Below are positions 53,017 through 60,768 of a stretch of 64,000 bases of DNA, one piece after another. The position numbers and the translations under genes are program-made. The notes beneath the pieces were generated by a model that searched no databases, was not told the DNA's origin, and was given only the letters and a program-made list of their open reading frames with translations. The first letter of the stretch is position 1; each line of letters begins with the position of its first letter. This DNA comes from JAUXJB01 sp965226855 (lineage in GTDB: Bacteria; Myxococcota_A; UBA9160; SZUA-336). The DNA is taken from positions 62,001 to 126,000 of the forward strand of contig CBDDEE010000025.1 of NCBI GenBank assembly GCA_965226855.1, written 5' to 3'.

Positions 53017-54407
53017 CGACCCAGGCTCTGATTGCTTCCGCGTACCTGGTCGCTTCGGTGCTGTTCATCCTCGGGATCAAACGCCTGAGCTCGCCTCGCA
53101 CAGCGCCGAGCGGGAACCTGCTCTCCGCCCTGGGCATGGGCGTGGCGATCGTCGCCACCCTCTTCCATAACGAGATCGTGGACTTCCGGGGGATCGTGGC
53201 AGGCGTGGCCGTAGGCGGCACGATCGGTGCCATTGTGGCAGCGCGGGTGTACATGACCGCCATGCCGCAAATGGTGGCCATGTTCAACGGGCTCGGTGGA
53301 GGTGCTTCCGCCCTGGTCGCCGCTGCGGAGCTCGTTCGGCAGGTGGGAGCGGGGGCGGCGCCGTCTCTGATCGTGTCGATCCCGATCGTATTGGGGACGC
53401 TGATCGGAGCGCTGACCCTCACCGGGAGTCTGGTCGCCTTCGCGAAGCTGCAGGAGATCATGACGGGGCGACCCCTGGTGTTCACCGGTCAGCAGCTTCT
53501 GAATGCGCTGCTCGGTCTGGGCATGCTCGTCCTCGCGGTGATGGTGACGGTCCGGCCACAGGAGCTTCAGCTCTACTGGGGTCTATTCGCGCTCTCCGCG
53601 CTGCTGGGAATCATGCTGGTGACTCCGATCGGCGGCGCGGACATGCCCGTGGTGATCTCGCTCCTGAACTCGTACTCCGGTCTGGCCGCGTGCGCGACCG
53701 GGTTCATCCTCGAGAACCAGGTGCTGATCATCAGCGGCTCGCTAGTCGGCGCCTCCGGGATCATCCTGACTCGGATCATGTGCAAGGCCATGAACCGCTC
53801 GCTCGCGAACGTGATCTTCGGCGCCTTCGGGGCCGAGACCGTTGCAGGCGCAGCGGTTGCAGCGCGAGCGTCGGGCGCGGTGAAGAGCGGCTCCTCCGAC
53901 GATGCGGCCACCATCCTGGACGCCGCCCGCTCTGTCATCATCGTACCGGGCTACGGGCTGGCGGTCGCGCAGGCCCAGCACGCCGTGCGCGAGCTCTCCG
54001 ATCTGTTGCTGGATCGGGGCGTCGAGGTCCGCTTCGGAATCCACCCCGTGGCCGGAAGGATGCCGGGGCACATGAACGTCCTGCTTGCCGAGGCAGACGT
54101 CCCGTACGAGCAGCTCGTGGAGATGGACGACATCAACAGCGCCTTCCCGCACACTGACGTGGCTCTCGTGATCGGTGCGAACGACGTGACAAACCCCGAC
54201 GCGCACGAGAACGCGGCGAGCCCCATCTACGGCATGCCCATCCTGGAGGTCGAGCGCGCCAAGACGGTCATGGTGTGCAAGCGCAGCATGAACCCGGGCT
54301 TCGCCGGCATCGACAACCCGCTCTACACAAGAGCGCAGACGATGATGCTCTTCGGCGACGCCAAGAAGACCATCGAAGCAGTAATCGCGTCGGTCCGAGA
54401 GCTCTGA
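53013..54407 (+). CDS. pntB: NAD(P)+ transhydrogenase beta subunit (PntB)
   Basis: 464 residues from GTG overlapping the pntAB stop (GTGA). About nine membrane helices ('AMFNGLGGGASALVAAAELV', 'LNSYSGLAACATGFILENQV'), then the NADP(H)-binding domain III: 'VIIVPGYGLAVAQAQHAVRE', 'RFGIHPVAGRMPGHMNVLLA', 'VALVIGANDVTNPDAHENAA', 'KRSMNPGFAGIDNPLYT'. It couples proton entry to hydride transfer from NADH to NADP+. Confidence 0.96.
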   Translation: MTTQALIASAYLVASVLFILGIKRLSSPRTAPSGNLLSALGMGVAIVATLFHNEIVDFRGIVAGVAVGGTIGAIVAARVYMTAMPQMVAMFNGLGGGASALVAAAELVRQVGAGAAPSLIVSIPIVLGTLIGALTLTGSLVAFAKLQEIMTGRPLVFTGQQLLNALLGLGMLVLAVMVTVRPQELQLYWGLFALSALLGIMLVTPIGGADMPVVISLLNSYSGLAACATGFILENQVLIISGSLVGASGIILTRIMCKAMNRSLANVIFGAFGAETVAGAAVAARASGAVKSGSSDDAATILDAARSVIIVPGYGLAVAQAQHAVRELSDLLLDRGVEVRFGIHPVAGRMPGHMNVLLAEADVPYEQLVEMDDINSAFPHTDVALVIGANDVTNPDAHENAASPIYGMPILEVERAKTVMVCKRSMNPGFAGIDNPLYTRAQTMMLFGDAKKTIEAVIASVREL

Positions 54408-54413
54408 GATGAC

Positions 54414-55307
54414 TTACTCGGTGTCTCCTTCGGGCGCCTCGATGGTGATCTCCAGGTCGCGACGGCGCTCGTAGATCTCTCGGAGCTTGCGCCGCCGTTC
54501 CATCTCCAGCTGGAGCTCCTGGCGGATGGTGTCTTCCTCGAGCTCGCGCTTCGCCACCTCGATCTGCGCCAGGCGGCACGCGCTGCCCATGTTCGGACCA
54601 CACGATGGATTCGCGCAGCAGACGTTCGCGAAGTCGTCGAAGGTCTCCATCCGCGCCGGCAGCGGCGCGCCGTCCCAGCTGTCCGCAAAGCCCGGGTTGT
54701 CGAGCGCCATGTCGAAGACGTCCTGCGCCTCGACGAAGTCTCCACCGCGCCATGCCGCCAGGATCTCGATGCGATCGATCTCGTCCTGTGGGCCACGCAG
54801 CTTGCGACCCTTGTCGAGCTGCGTGCGCGCGGCGGAGAGCCTGCCCTTGTAGACCCAGATGTGGGCGAGGTTCGTGTAGCTGACCCCCTGGACGGGGGCG
54901 AGGCGCCTCGCGTTCTGGAAGCTCTCCAGGGCCGCGTCCAGGTCCCCTCGGTAGGCGGCGACAATCCCCATCCACGTGTGGGGCGCCGCAGAGGCGGGAT
55001 CGATGGCCACCGCTGCGATGAGCTCCTCCTGCGCCGCTCCGAGGGACCGCAGGTACTCGGCCTGGTCGCCCGCCTCGAGCGCGAGACGCGCCTCCTGGTA
55101 GTACACCTCCGCAAGCTGGATGCGGACCTCGGCGTCGTCTGGGTAGTCCTCGCGCAAGATCTCCAGGTCTTCTTTAGCGTCCGCGACCCTGCTCGCCCTC
55201 GTGACCTCGGAAGCCTCGTTCACGCCCTGCTGGGCGGTCTCCGCACCTGTACAGCCGAGCAGCGACCCGACGGCGACGAGCGCGAGTGCGACATGCCAAT
55301 ACTTCAC
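54414..55307 (-). CDS. TPR-repeat lipoprotein
   Basis: 297 residues from the GTG at 55307, chosen because GGGGGAGG lies just upstream and it opens a lipoprotein signal: 'YWHVALALVAVGSLLGC', Cys at ~19. Then TPR-like helices: 'DLEILREDYPDDAEVRIQLA', 'WMGIVAAYRGDLDAALESFQ', 'YTNLAHIWVYKGRLSAARTQ', with a C-terminal charged coiled coil. A four-cysteine segment 'VCCANPSCGPNMGSACRLAQ' is unusual and may form disulphides. Function unknown. Its start overlaps the M18 stop (GTGA). Confidence 0.8.
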   Translation of the reverse strand: MKYWHVALALVAVGSLLGCTGAETAQQGVNEASEVTRASRVADAKEDLEILREDYPDDAEVRIQLAEVYYQEARLALEAGDQAEYLRSLGAAQEELIAAVAIDPASAAPHTWMGIVAAYRGDLDAALESFQNARRLAPVQGVSYTNLAHIWVYKGRLSAARTQLDKGRKLRGPQDEIDRIEILAAWRGGDFVEAQDVFDMALDNPGFADSWDGAPLPARMETFDDFANVCCANPSCGPNMGSACRLAQIEVAKRELEEDTIRQELQLEMERRRKLREIYERRRDLEITIEAPEGDTE

Positions 55308-56617
55308 CGAATACCTCCCCCCTGGTAGAACGCCCGCAGCACGGAGATCATAGGCTCGACGTCCGCGCTGCCCGCCATCTCTCGACACGAGTGCATCGAG
55401 AGCATCGGATTGCCGACGTCGACGGCCGAGATCCCCACGCGGGCCGCGCTGATCGGGCCGATCGTCGACCCGCAGGGCAGGTCGTTGCGGCTCACGAAGT
55501 GCTGTGGCTCGATGCCGGCCTCACTGCACAGCGAGGCGAAGATGCCGGCACTGAGGCCATCGCTGGCATAGGCCTGATCCGCGTTGACCTTGATCACGGG
55601 GCCGCTGCCCAGCACGGGCCGATGCCCGGACTCGTGCTTGTCTGCGTAGTTCGGGTGAACCGCGTGCGCCATATCGGCGGAGATCAAGAGCGAGCGCGAG
55701 AGGGCGCGCGGCAGACCCTGCGGCTCGCCGCCCTTGAAGCCGGAGACCATGCGCTCCAGACCGTCTCGAAGCAGCGTGCCTCCCGCGCCCTGCGCACTGC
55801 GACTGCCGACCTCTTCGTGGTCGTAGAGAACGATCGCGCGCGTGAAGAGCGGCAGCGCTCCCGGCTCGCAACTCACGAGCGCACAGATTCCAGCGTGGCA
55901 CGACGCCAGGTTGTCGAGGCGCGGCGCGTTGATGAAGGCGCCGTCGATACCCGCAAGCGCCGAGGGCTGCGTGTCGTACAGCATGAGATCGAAGGCGAGG
56001 ATCTCGTCGGGCTCCACGCTCGCGACAGCCTGGGCGCGAAGCTCCTTCGCGACCAGCTCGCTCAGGCCCGGCGCATCATCCAGCCCCGCAACGGGAACCC
56101 CGTGCTGCTGAGCGTTCAGCTTGAGCCCTTCGTTCCTCACCTCTCGAGATAGATGAATCGCGAGGTTGGGTATTCGAAGCAGGGGCCGCGCGAAGTCGAT
56201 CAGCACCGTCCTGGGCGCGGAGCCGTCCCGAAGCGTGACCCGGCCCGCAATCGACAGATCCCGATCGAGCCAGGTGTGGAGCAGCAGAGCGCCGTAGGTC
56301 TCGACAGCGAACTGGCGGTAGCCGTGCGCCGAGACGTCCGCGCGAGGCTTGAGCCGCAGGTTCGGCGAGTCCGTGTGCGCCCCGATGACCCGGAAGCCAC
56401 CGCTCGCGGGAGATTCCGAGCCGACCTCGAAGGCGATCAGGCTGCCGCCTCCCCGAATCGCGAAGAGGCGATCTCCGGGCGACAGGTCCCAGACCTCATC
56501 TTCGCGCATGGGCCGGTAGCCCGCAGCCTCCAACCGCCGCGCGGACTCCGCAACCGCGTGGTAGGGCGTGGGGGACGCGTCGATGAACGCGATCAAGTCG
56601 CGCACGGGCTCCGACAT
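55304..56617 (-). CDS. M18-family aspartyl aminopeptidase
   Basis: 437 residues. Metal and catalytic motifs: 'VIGAHTDSPNLRLKPRADVS' (His and nearby Asp), 'APRLDNLASCHAGICALVSC', 'YDHEEVGSRSAQGAGG' (Glu pair), 'ISADMAHAVHPNYADKHES', 'MLSMHSCREMAGSADV' (last His). A cytosolic dinuclear-zinc peptidase that removes N-terminal acidic residues. Second aminopeptidase in the window after the M1 enzyme. Confidence 0.93.
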   Translation of the reverse strand: MSEPVRDLIAFIDASPTPYHAVAESARRLEAAGYRPMREDEVWDLSPGDRLFAIRGGGSLIAFEVGSESPASGGFRVIGAHTDSPNLRLKPRADVSAHGYRQFAVETYGALLLHTWLDRDLSIAGRVTLRDGSAPRTVLIDFARPLLRIPNLAIHLSREVRNEGLKLNAQQHGVPVAGLDDAPGLSELVAKELRAQAVASVEPDEILAFDLMLYDTQPSALAGIDGAFINAPRLDNLASCHAGICALVSCEPGALPLFTRAIVLYDHEEVGSRSAQGAGGTLLRDGLERMVSGFKGGEPQGLPRALSRSLLISADMAHAVHPNYADKHESGHRPVLGSGPVIKVNADQAYASDGLSAGIFASLCSEAGIEPQHFVSRNDLPCGSTIGPISAARVGISAVDVGNPMLSMHSCREMAGSADVEPMISVLRAFYQGGGIR

Positions 56618-56710
56618 GCTGGCGAGGGTAGCGGTGCGCGCGCCCTGCGTCAGGCGCAGAGACCTCGACCGTCAGAGGCTCAAGCAGCCCGGTTGCGCTC
56701 GCGGTAAACT

Positions 56711-56759
56711 CGCAAGCGCAGCGAAGGCAGTAGGCCTGAGCGGAGCCGGGACGCGCAAG
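56711..56759 (-). repeat. Dispersed GC-rich repeat, copy C (short form)
   Basis: On the minus strand it starts CTTGCGCGTCCCGGCTC and ends CGCTCAGGCCTACTGCC then TTCGCTGCGCTTGCG. It has the two ends of the copy at 62242 but lacks the GGGCGGCCGCG middle. Located in the divergent gap between the M18 peptidase and yqgE. Confidence 0.65.
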
Positions 56760-56779
56760 TGACCGGGAAGGAACACGGG

Positions 56780-57337
56780 ATGAGCCAACAGACCATCGCC
56801 CCGGGATTGCTGCTCGCCATGCCCCAGCTGGCAGATCCGAACTTCTATCGCGCCGTGGTGCTGATGATCGAGCACACCGACGAGGGCTCGCTCGGAGTGG
56901 TAGTCAACCGCCCGGTGACCACGCGCGTCAGCACGGTCATGCGGCAGCTCCAGATCGGCTGGAACGGGGACCCGGGCGCCCTCGTCTTCTGCGGCGGACC
57001 CGTACACCAGGAGACGGGCTGGTTGCTGCACGAGCCTGTGAGTACGGCCGATGCCGAGGGAACGCTCCAGCTGACTCCCGGCCTGGCGATCTCCACCTCG
57101 GCCGACATGCTCGGCCAGCTGGCCCAGGAGCCGCCCGAACGAATCCGTTTCATGCTGGGCTACGCCGGCTGGGCGGCCGGACAGCTAGAGGGCGAGCTCG
57201 CACAGAGCTCCTGGCTGCTCTCGGATGTCTCTGCCGACTTGATCTTCGCCACGCCGCACGAGGAGATGTGGGAAGCCGCGCTGCGCCGGCTCCACATCGA
57301 CCCCACCGCCTTGGTCCCGGCAAGCGGAGTTCATTAG
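56780..57337 (+). CDS. yqgE: YqgE/AlgH family protein
   Basis: 185 residues from ATG 56780; seven upstream codons in frame are not family-like. 'APGLLLAMPQLADPNFYRAV', 'VLMIEHTDEGSLGVVVNRPV', 'LVFCGGPVHQETGWLLHEP', 'IRFMLGYAGWAAGQLEGELA', 'SWLLSDVSADLIF' are the conserved blocks. Originally linked to alginate regulation in Pseudomonas; the molecular role remains unclear. Confidence 0.93.
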   Translation: MSQQTIAPGLLLAMPQLADPNFYRAVVLMIEHTDEGSLGVVVNRPVTTRVSTVMRQLQIGWNGDPGALVFCGGPVHQETGWLLHEPVSTADAEGTLQLTPGLAISTSADMLGQLAQEPPERIRFMLGYAGWAAGQLEGELAQSSWLLSDVSADLIFATPHEEMWEAALRRLHIDPTALVPASGVH

Positions 57338-57424
57338 GGCCGAGACCTGAGCCCGGAGCCGTCGGAGGCCCGGGCAGCGTCCCTCGACTCCCTGCCCAGC
57401 TCGGCGGTCCTAGATTGGTCGATC

Positions 57425-57463
57425 GGGACTTAGGGAAGGTCCTTAACCGGAACTTCCTGTCCC
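57425..57463. terminator. Bidirectional terminator-like hairpin between yqgE and the epimerase gene
   Basis: Nested stems GGGAC/GTCCC (57425-57429 with 57459-57463) and GGAAG/CTTCC (57434-57438 with 57453-57457). The epimerase stop codon lies in the loop. Convergent genes on both sides support a shared terminator. Confidence 0.5.
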
Positions 57464-58381
57464 ATCGAGGGCTGAGGGTGGCGTTAGGAGCGATGTCAGC
57501 GCTTCCTCCAGGTCGGGGTAGGTGAAGTGGAAGCCTGTGGAGTCTAGGCGGGTTGGGGTAACGCGGGTGCTGTCGAGGAGGAGGGGCTGGGCCAGTTCGC
57601 CGAGAGCAACGCGGAGAATCAGAGCGGGGAGCGGCAGAAACGCTGGCCGGTGGAGCACTCGGGCCAGGGTCTGGGTGAACTCGGTGTTCGAGACGGGGTT
57701 CGGGGCGACGGCGTTGAATGGGCCCGTGAGATCGGATCGGTCGAGCGCGTGCTGGAGGCCAGCAACGAGGTCGTCGATGTGGATCCAGCTCATGTACTGA
57801 CGGCCGCTCCCGATCCGGCCACCGAGTCCGAGTCGGAAGGGGAGCAGTAGCGGCGCCAGCGCGCCTCCATGGCGCGCGAGAACCATACCGATCCGGGGGA
57901 TGGTGACCCGGATGCCAGCGCGTCGAGCCGGCTCGACCGCTCGCTCCCAGGCGAGGCAAACCTCGGCCAGGAAGCCACTGCCGGGGCTGCTCTCCTCGCC
58001 GAGACGGGCATCGCCACGGTTCCCGTAGTAGCCAATCGCGGAAGCGGAGATCAGAACGGCAGGAGGCTTCGTCAGGCGAGAGAGAGCCTCGCTCAGCAAA
58101 CGGGTGCTGCCGGTTCGGCTCTCGAGGATCTCGCGCTTCCTGCGCGCTGTCCAGCGGCCCGGCGCGATCGGCTCGCCCGACAGGTGAACGACCGCATCGA
58201 TGCCCTCGAGGTGCGCAGGGTCGAGCTCACCCGCGGCCGGGTTCCAGACGCGCTCGTCCGGCGCGGGCTGCCCGCCCCCCCGCACGAAGCGCACGACGCG
58301 ATCCCCGGCCCCCGCGAGCGCGGTCTGGAGACCTCGCCCGATCAGCCCGGAGGCCCCGGTGATCGCGATGCGCCGGCTCAA
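57443..58381 (-). CDS. TIGR01777-family epimerase/SDR39U1-like protein
   Basis: 312 residues. Extended SDR: 'RIAITGASGLIGRGLQTALA' (NAD(P) loop), 'IDAVVHLSGEPIAPGRWTAR', 'RTGSTRLLSEALSRL', 'ISASAIGYYGNRGD' (Tyr near the catalytic place), 'GGRIGSGRQYMSWIHIDDLV', 'FNAVAPNPVSNTEFTQTLAR'. These are the hallmarks of TIGR01777 (E. coli YfcH group). Substrate unknown; linked in eukaryotes and cyanobacteria to cell division or photosynthesis only indirectly. Overlaps the acylphosphatase stop. Confidence 0.92.
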   Translation of the reverse strand: MSRRIAITGASGLIGRGLQTALAGAGDRVVRFVRGGGQPAPDERVWNPAAGELDPAHLEGIDAVVHLSGEPIAPGRWTARRKREILESRTGSTRLLSEALSRLTKPPAVLISASAIGYYGNRGDARLGEESSPGSGFLAEVCLAWERAVEPARRAGIRVTIPRIGMVLARHGGALAPLLLPFRLGLGGRIGSGRQYMSWIHIDDLVAGLQHALDRSDLTGPFNAVAPNPVSNTEFTQTLARVLHRPAFLPLPALILRVALGELAQPLLLDSTRVTPTRLDSTGFHFTYPDLEEALTSLLTPPSALDGTGSSG

Positions 58382-58648
58382 TGGCGAATCTCGAAGCTGC
58401 CGGACACGCCGATTGCGGGCTCGTCCACGAGCTCGATGTCGGAGACGCGCGCATAGGGCGGCCCCTCACGCGCGTAGTCGATCGCGCTCTTCACGGCGGC
58501 GGCGTCACCCTCGAAGACGGCTTCGACCCGACCGTCTGCCAGGTTACGCACCCAGCCGGACACCCCGAGCGCGTCGGCGCAGGGTGTCGCGGTAGAAGAC
58601 ACCTTGCACACGACCCGACACGACTACGTGTACGCGCCTCTGCTTCAA
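58378..58648 (-). CDS. Acylphosphatase, with a one-base frame error
   Basis: The C-terminal 60 residues ('LGVSGWVRNLADGRVEAVFE', 'GPPYARVSDIELV') are in one frame and the N-terminal catalytic part ('RVHVVVSGRVQGVFYRDTLR', with the catalytic Arg) in another; the switch is around 58563-58576. The 271-nt span is one base over a 90-codon gene, and acylphosphatases are about 90 residues. I chose the TTG at 58648, which overlaps the preceding stop. The ATG/GTG nearer the C-terminal frame would lose the active site. The enzyme hydrolyses acyl phosphates. Confidence 0.82.
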
Positions 58649-59655
58649 TCGGAGTCCACGACGGCCGCCACCAGGGCGAGGTCGCGCTCGCGAACCGAGC
58701 CCGCGTCGAACTTCCTCGCCGACGCGGACATGCGGGTGAGAGCGGCGCCGAGCGCCATCGGCGGCTTGGTCTCTCCCTTCATCGCGCGGTGCCAGCGCAC
58801 CGGGTTGATGCGCGCCACCACGAGATTACGAAGATAGGGCGAGCGAAAACCGCGCTCGCGCAGCTCGGCGATGATCCGCGTGACGTGCTCGTCGATGCCG
58901 AGCAGTCGAGCGGACCAGCCCTCACGCTCCTGCAAGCTCTTCGAGAGCGTCTTTGCGCCGAAGCGATCCACCTTGCGCAGAAACGGGCTGTAGGCGCCCC
59001 CGGCAAAGCGCCCATTCTGCTCGTACACGAGGCCGAGGGTGAGGAGCGAAGGCGCCTCGAACTCCTCCTCGAAGTCGCTCTCCACCGCCCGCTTGCGCCG
59101 CAGCGCCAGCTCGCGCGCCATCCGGATCACCTCCAGGCTGCGGTCCTTGAGGTTATGCGCCTTCTCCGTGTTGAGGGCGAGGATCCGGAACGCCAGATCC
59201 TCGTCCGGCGAGACGAGCGCCGTCACCGAACGCAGGCCGAGGTGCTTGGCGGCCGCGAGTCGGTGTCGACCGTTCGGTGTCCACAGTTTGCCGTCCGTAC
59301 CACGCACAGCGATCAGCGGATCGAGGAAGGATCCGCTCTCTTCGATCTTCTGCGCCAGACGCTTGGTATGCGTGGGCGACAGGTCACGTTGGAAGGGCGT
59401 CGGGGCGATGGCATCGAGTGGCAGCACTGCCAGCAGCAGGGGCTTGCCCGAGAGGGGCTCCCGATATGCGCCGATCGCCGCGCCTCCGACGGCGGAGACC
59501 TGCTTTGCCAGGAGCTCAACCTCGGGTGCCGAGACGTCCAGGAGCACCTCGGCGCCCTGAAGGCCGCGCTTCCGCTTGGCAGGGGTCAGGCGCTTTCGCG
59601 CGGAAGAGGCCTTCCGCTTCGCCTTCTTGCGGGTGGCCTTCTTCCTCGCGGCCAT
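58645..59655 (-). CDS. ParB/Srx-domain nuclease-like protein with lysine-rich N-terminal tail
   Basis: 336 residues with GGAGG upstream. Residues 1-32 are Lys/Arg/Ala-rich like histone H1 ('ARKKATRKKAKRKASSARKR'). Residues ~70-160 form a ParB-type domain: 'LPLDAIAPTPFQRDLSPTHT', 'QKIEESGSFLDPLIAVRGTD', 'WTPNGRHRLAAAKHLGLRSV' (the ENGRHR-like box). The rest is helical. It is not a chromosomal ParB (no ParA or helix-turn-helix of that class). The tail suggests DNA or RNA binding. It lies in an operon with selD and acylphosphatase; role unknown. Confidence 0.82.
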   Translation of the reverse strand: MAARKKATRKKAKRKASSARKRLTPAKRKRGLQGAEVLLDVSAPEVELLAKQVSAVGGAAIGAYREPLSGKPLLLAVLPLDAIAPTPFQRDLSPTHTKRLAQKIEESGSFLDPLIAVRGTDGKLWTPNGRHRLAAAKHLGLRSVTALVSPDEDLAFRILALNTEKAHNLKDRSLEVIRMARELALRRKRAVESDFEEEFEAPSLLTLGLVYEQNGRFAGGAYSPFLRKVDRFGAKTLSKSLQEREGWSARLLGIDEHVTRIIAELRERGFRSPYLRNLVVARINPVRWHRAMKGETKPPMALGAALTRMSASARKFDAGSVRERDLALVAAVVDSD

Positions 59656-59676
59656 GGGGGAGCCTCCGCGGGGATT

Positions 59677-60729
59677 CTATCGCATGGCCCCCGCGACGAC
59701 CTCGATCCGGCCCGCTGCACCCTCGGTCACCTCGCCGATCACAGCTGCTGCGAGCGAGTCACGCTCCGTGAGCGCCGACACCAGCTCGGACTCACTCTCG
59801 TGCGGCACGGAGATCAGCAGCCCACCCGACGTCTGCGCATCACAGAGGACGAGGCGCTCGCTCTCGGGCAGATCGCTGGCGAAGCTCGCACGCGACTCCA
59901 CGTAAGCCAGGTTCCGCTTGCTCCCTCCGGGAACGATTCCCTCGCTGGCGAGCCGACGGGCGAACTCGAGGACGGGGACCGCGTCCGCGTACACGCGGGC
60001 GGCCACGCCTCCGCCCAGGAGCAGGTGGTGCAGGTGGCCGAGCAGACCGAACCCGGTCACGTCGGTCGCGGCGTTCGCTCGCACTGCCAGCGCCGCGTCC
60101 TTCGCATCGCGGTTGAGCCGGGTCATGACCGCTACGACGCGCGCGAGCTCGGCGTCGCTCAGGCGCCGGCTCTTGATTGCCTGGGCAGCGATCCCCGTCC
60201 CGATCGGTTTCGTGAGCACCAGCCGATCGCCGACGCGGGTCCCCTTGTGAGAGAGGCTCGCGGTGCCGACCGAGCCCACTACACAGAGTCCGTACTTGAG
60301 CTCGGGATCGATCATCGTGTGCCCGCCGACGATCGCGCAGCCCGCCTCGGCCGCCTTGTCCCGTCCTCCCCGGAAGATGCGCACGAGAACGTCCGATGAC
60401 ACCTTTCCCTCCGGAGAGCCGCAGATCGCCAGCGCCACCTGCGGCTCGCCTCCCATGGCGTAGATGTCGGAGAGGGAGTTGGCGGCAGCGATCGCTCCGA
60501 AGGTCTCGGGATCATCGACGATGGGAGTGATGAAGTCGACGCTGAAGGCGAAGGGGGAGCCGTCTTCAGGGCGCACGAGGGCTGCATCCTCCATGGGGCC
60601 GACGTCGGAGTCGACCCACGGGTGATCGAAGGGTGCGATCGCGTTCAGGACCTTGACCAGGTCCTCAGCTCCCAGCTTTCGGGCTCAACCCCCTGCGGGC
60701 ACGAGCTCCGTCAAACGGACATCGCTCAC
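59677..60729 (-). CDS. selD: Selenide, water dikinase SelD containing selenocysteine (in-frame TGA)
   Basis: 350 residues if the TGA at 60685-60687 is read as selenocysteine. From GTG 60729 the frame reads 'MSDVRLTELVPAGG'-U-'ARKLGAEDLVKVLNAIAPF', then 'PMEDAALV' and 'FSVDFITPIVDDPETFGAIA' and 'AANSLSDIYAMGGEPQVALA'. TGA lies exactly where SelD has its catalytic Cys or Sec, and the essential Lys follows at +3 as in C-G-C-K. A SECIS-like hairpin begins 19 nt after the TGA. A truncated reading from the ATG at 60594 would lose the active site. SelD makes selenophosphate for selenocysteine and selenouridine synthesis, so the genome should encode SelA/SelB/selC. In a minus-strand operon after trkH. 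Confidence 0.9.
60647..60665 (-). promoter_or_regulatory. bSECIS-like hairpin of selD
   Basis: Minus strand: AGGACC-TGGTCAA-GGTCCT, a perfect 6-bp stem with a 7-nt loop containing GGTC, the same four bases found in the apical loop of the E. coli fdhF SECIS. The loop starts 25 nt after the UGA, inside the 16-37 nt range described for bacterial SECIS elements. Confidence 0.6.
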
Positions 60730-60768
60730 AAAGCGCCTTTCTGTGGTTGGGGAGACCCCCGAATGGTA

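Noticed and set aside
58381..60399. 672-codon plus-strand open frame across the selD/ParB region
   Set aside because: Antisense to four well-recognised genes and without any domain pattern.
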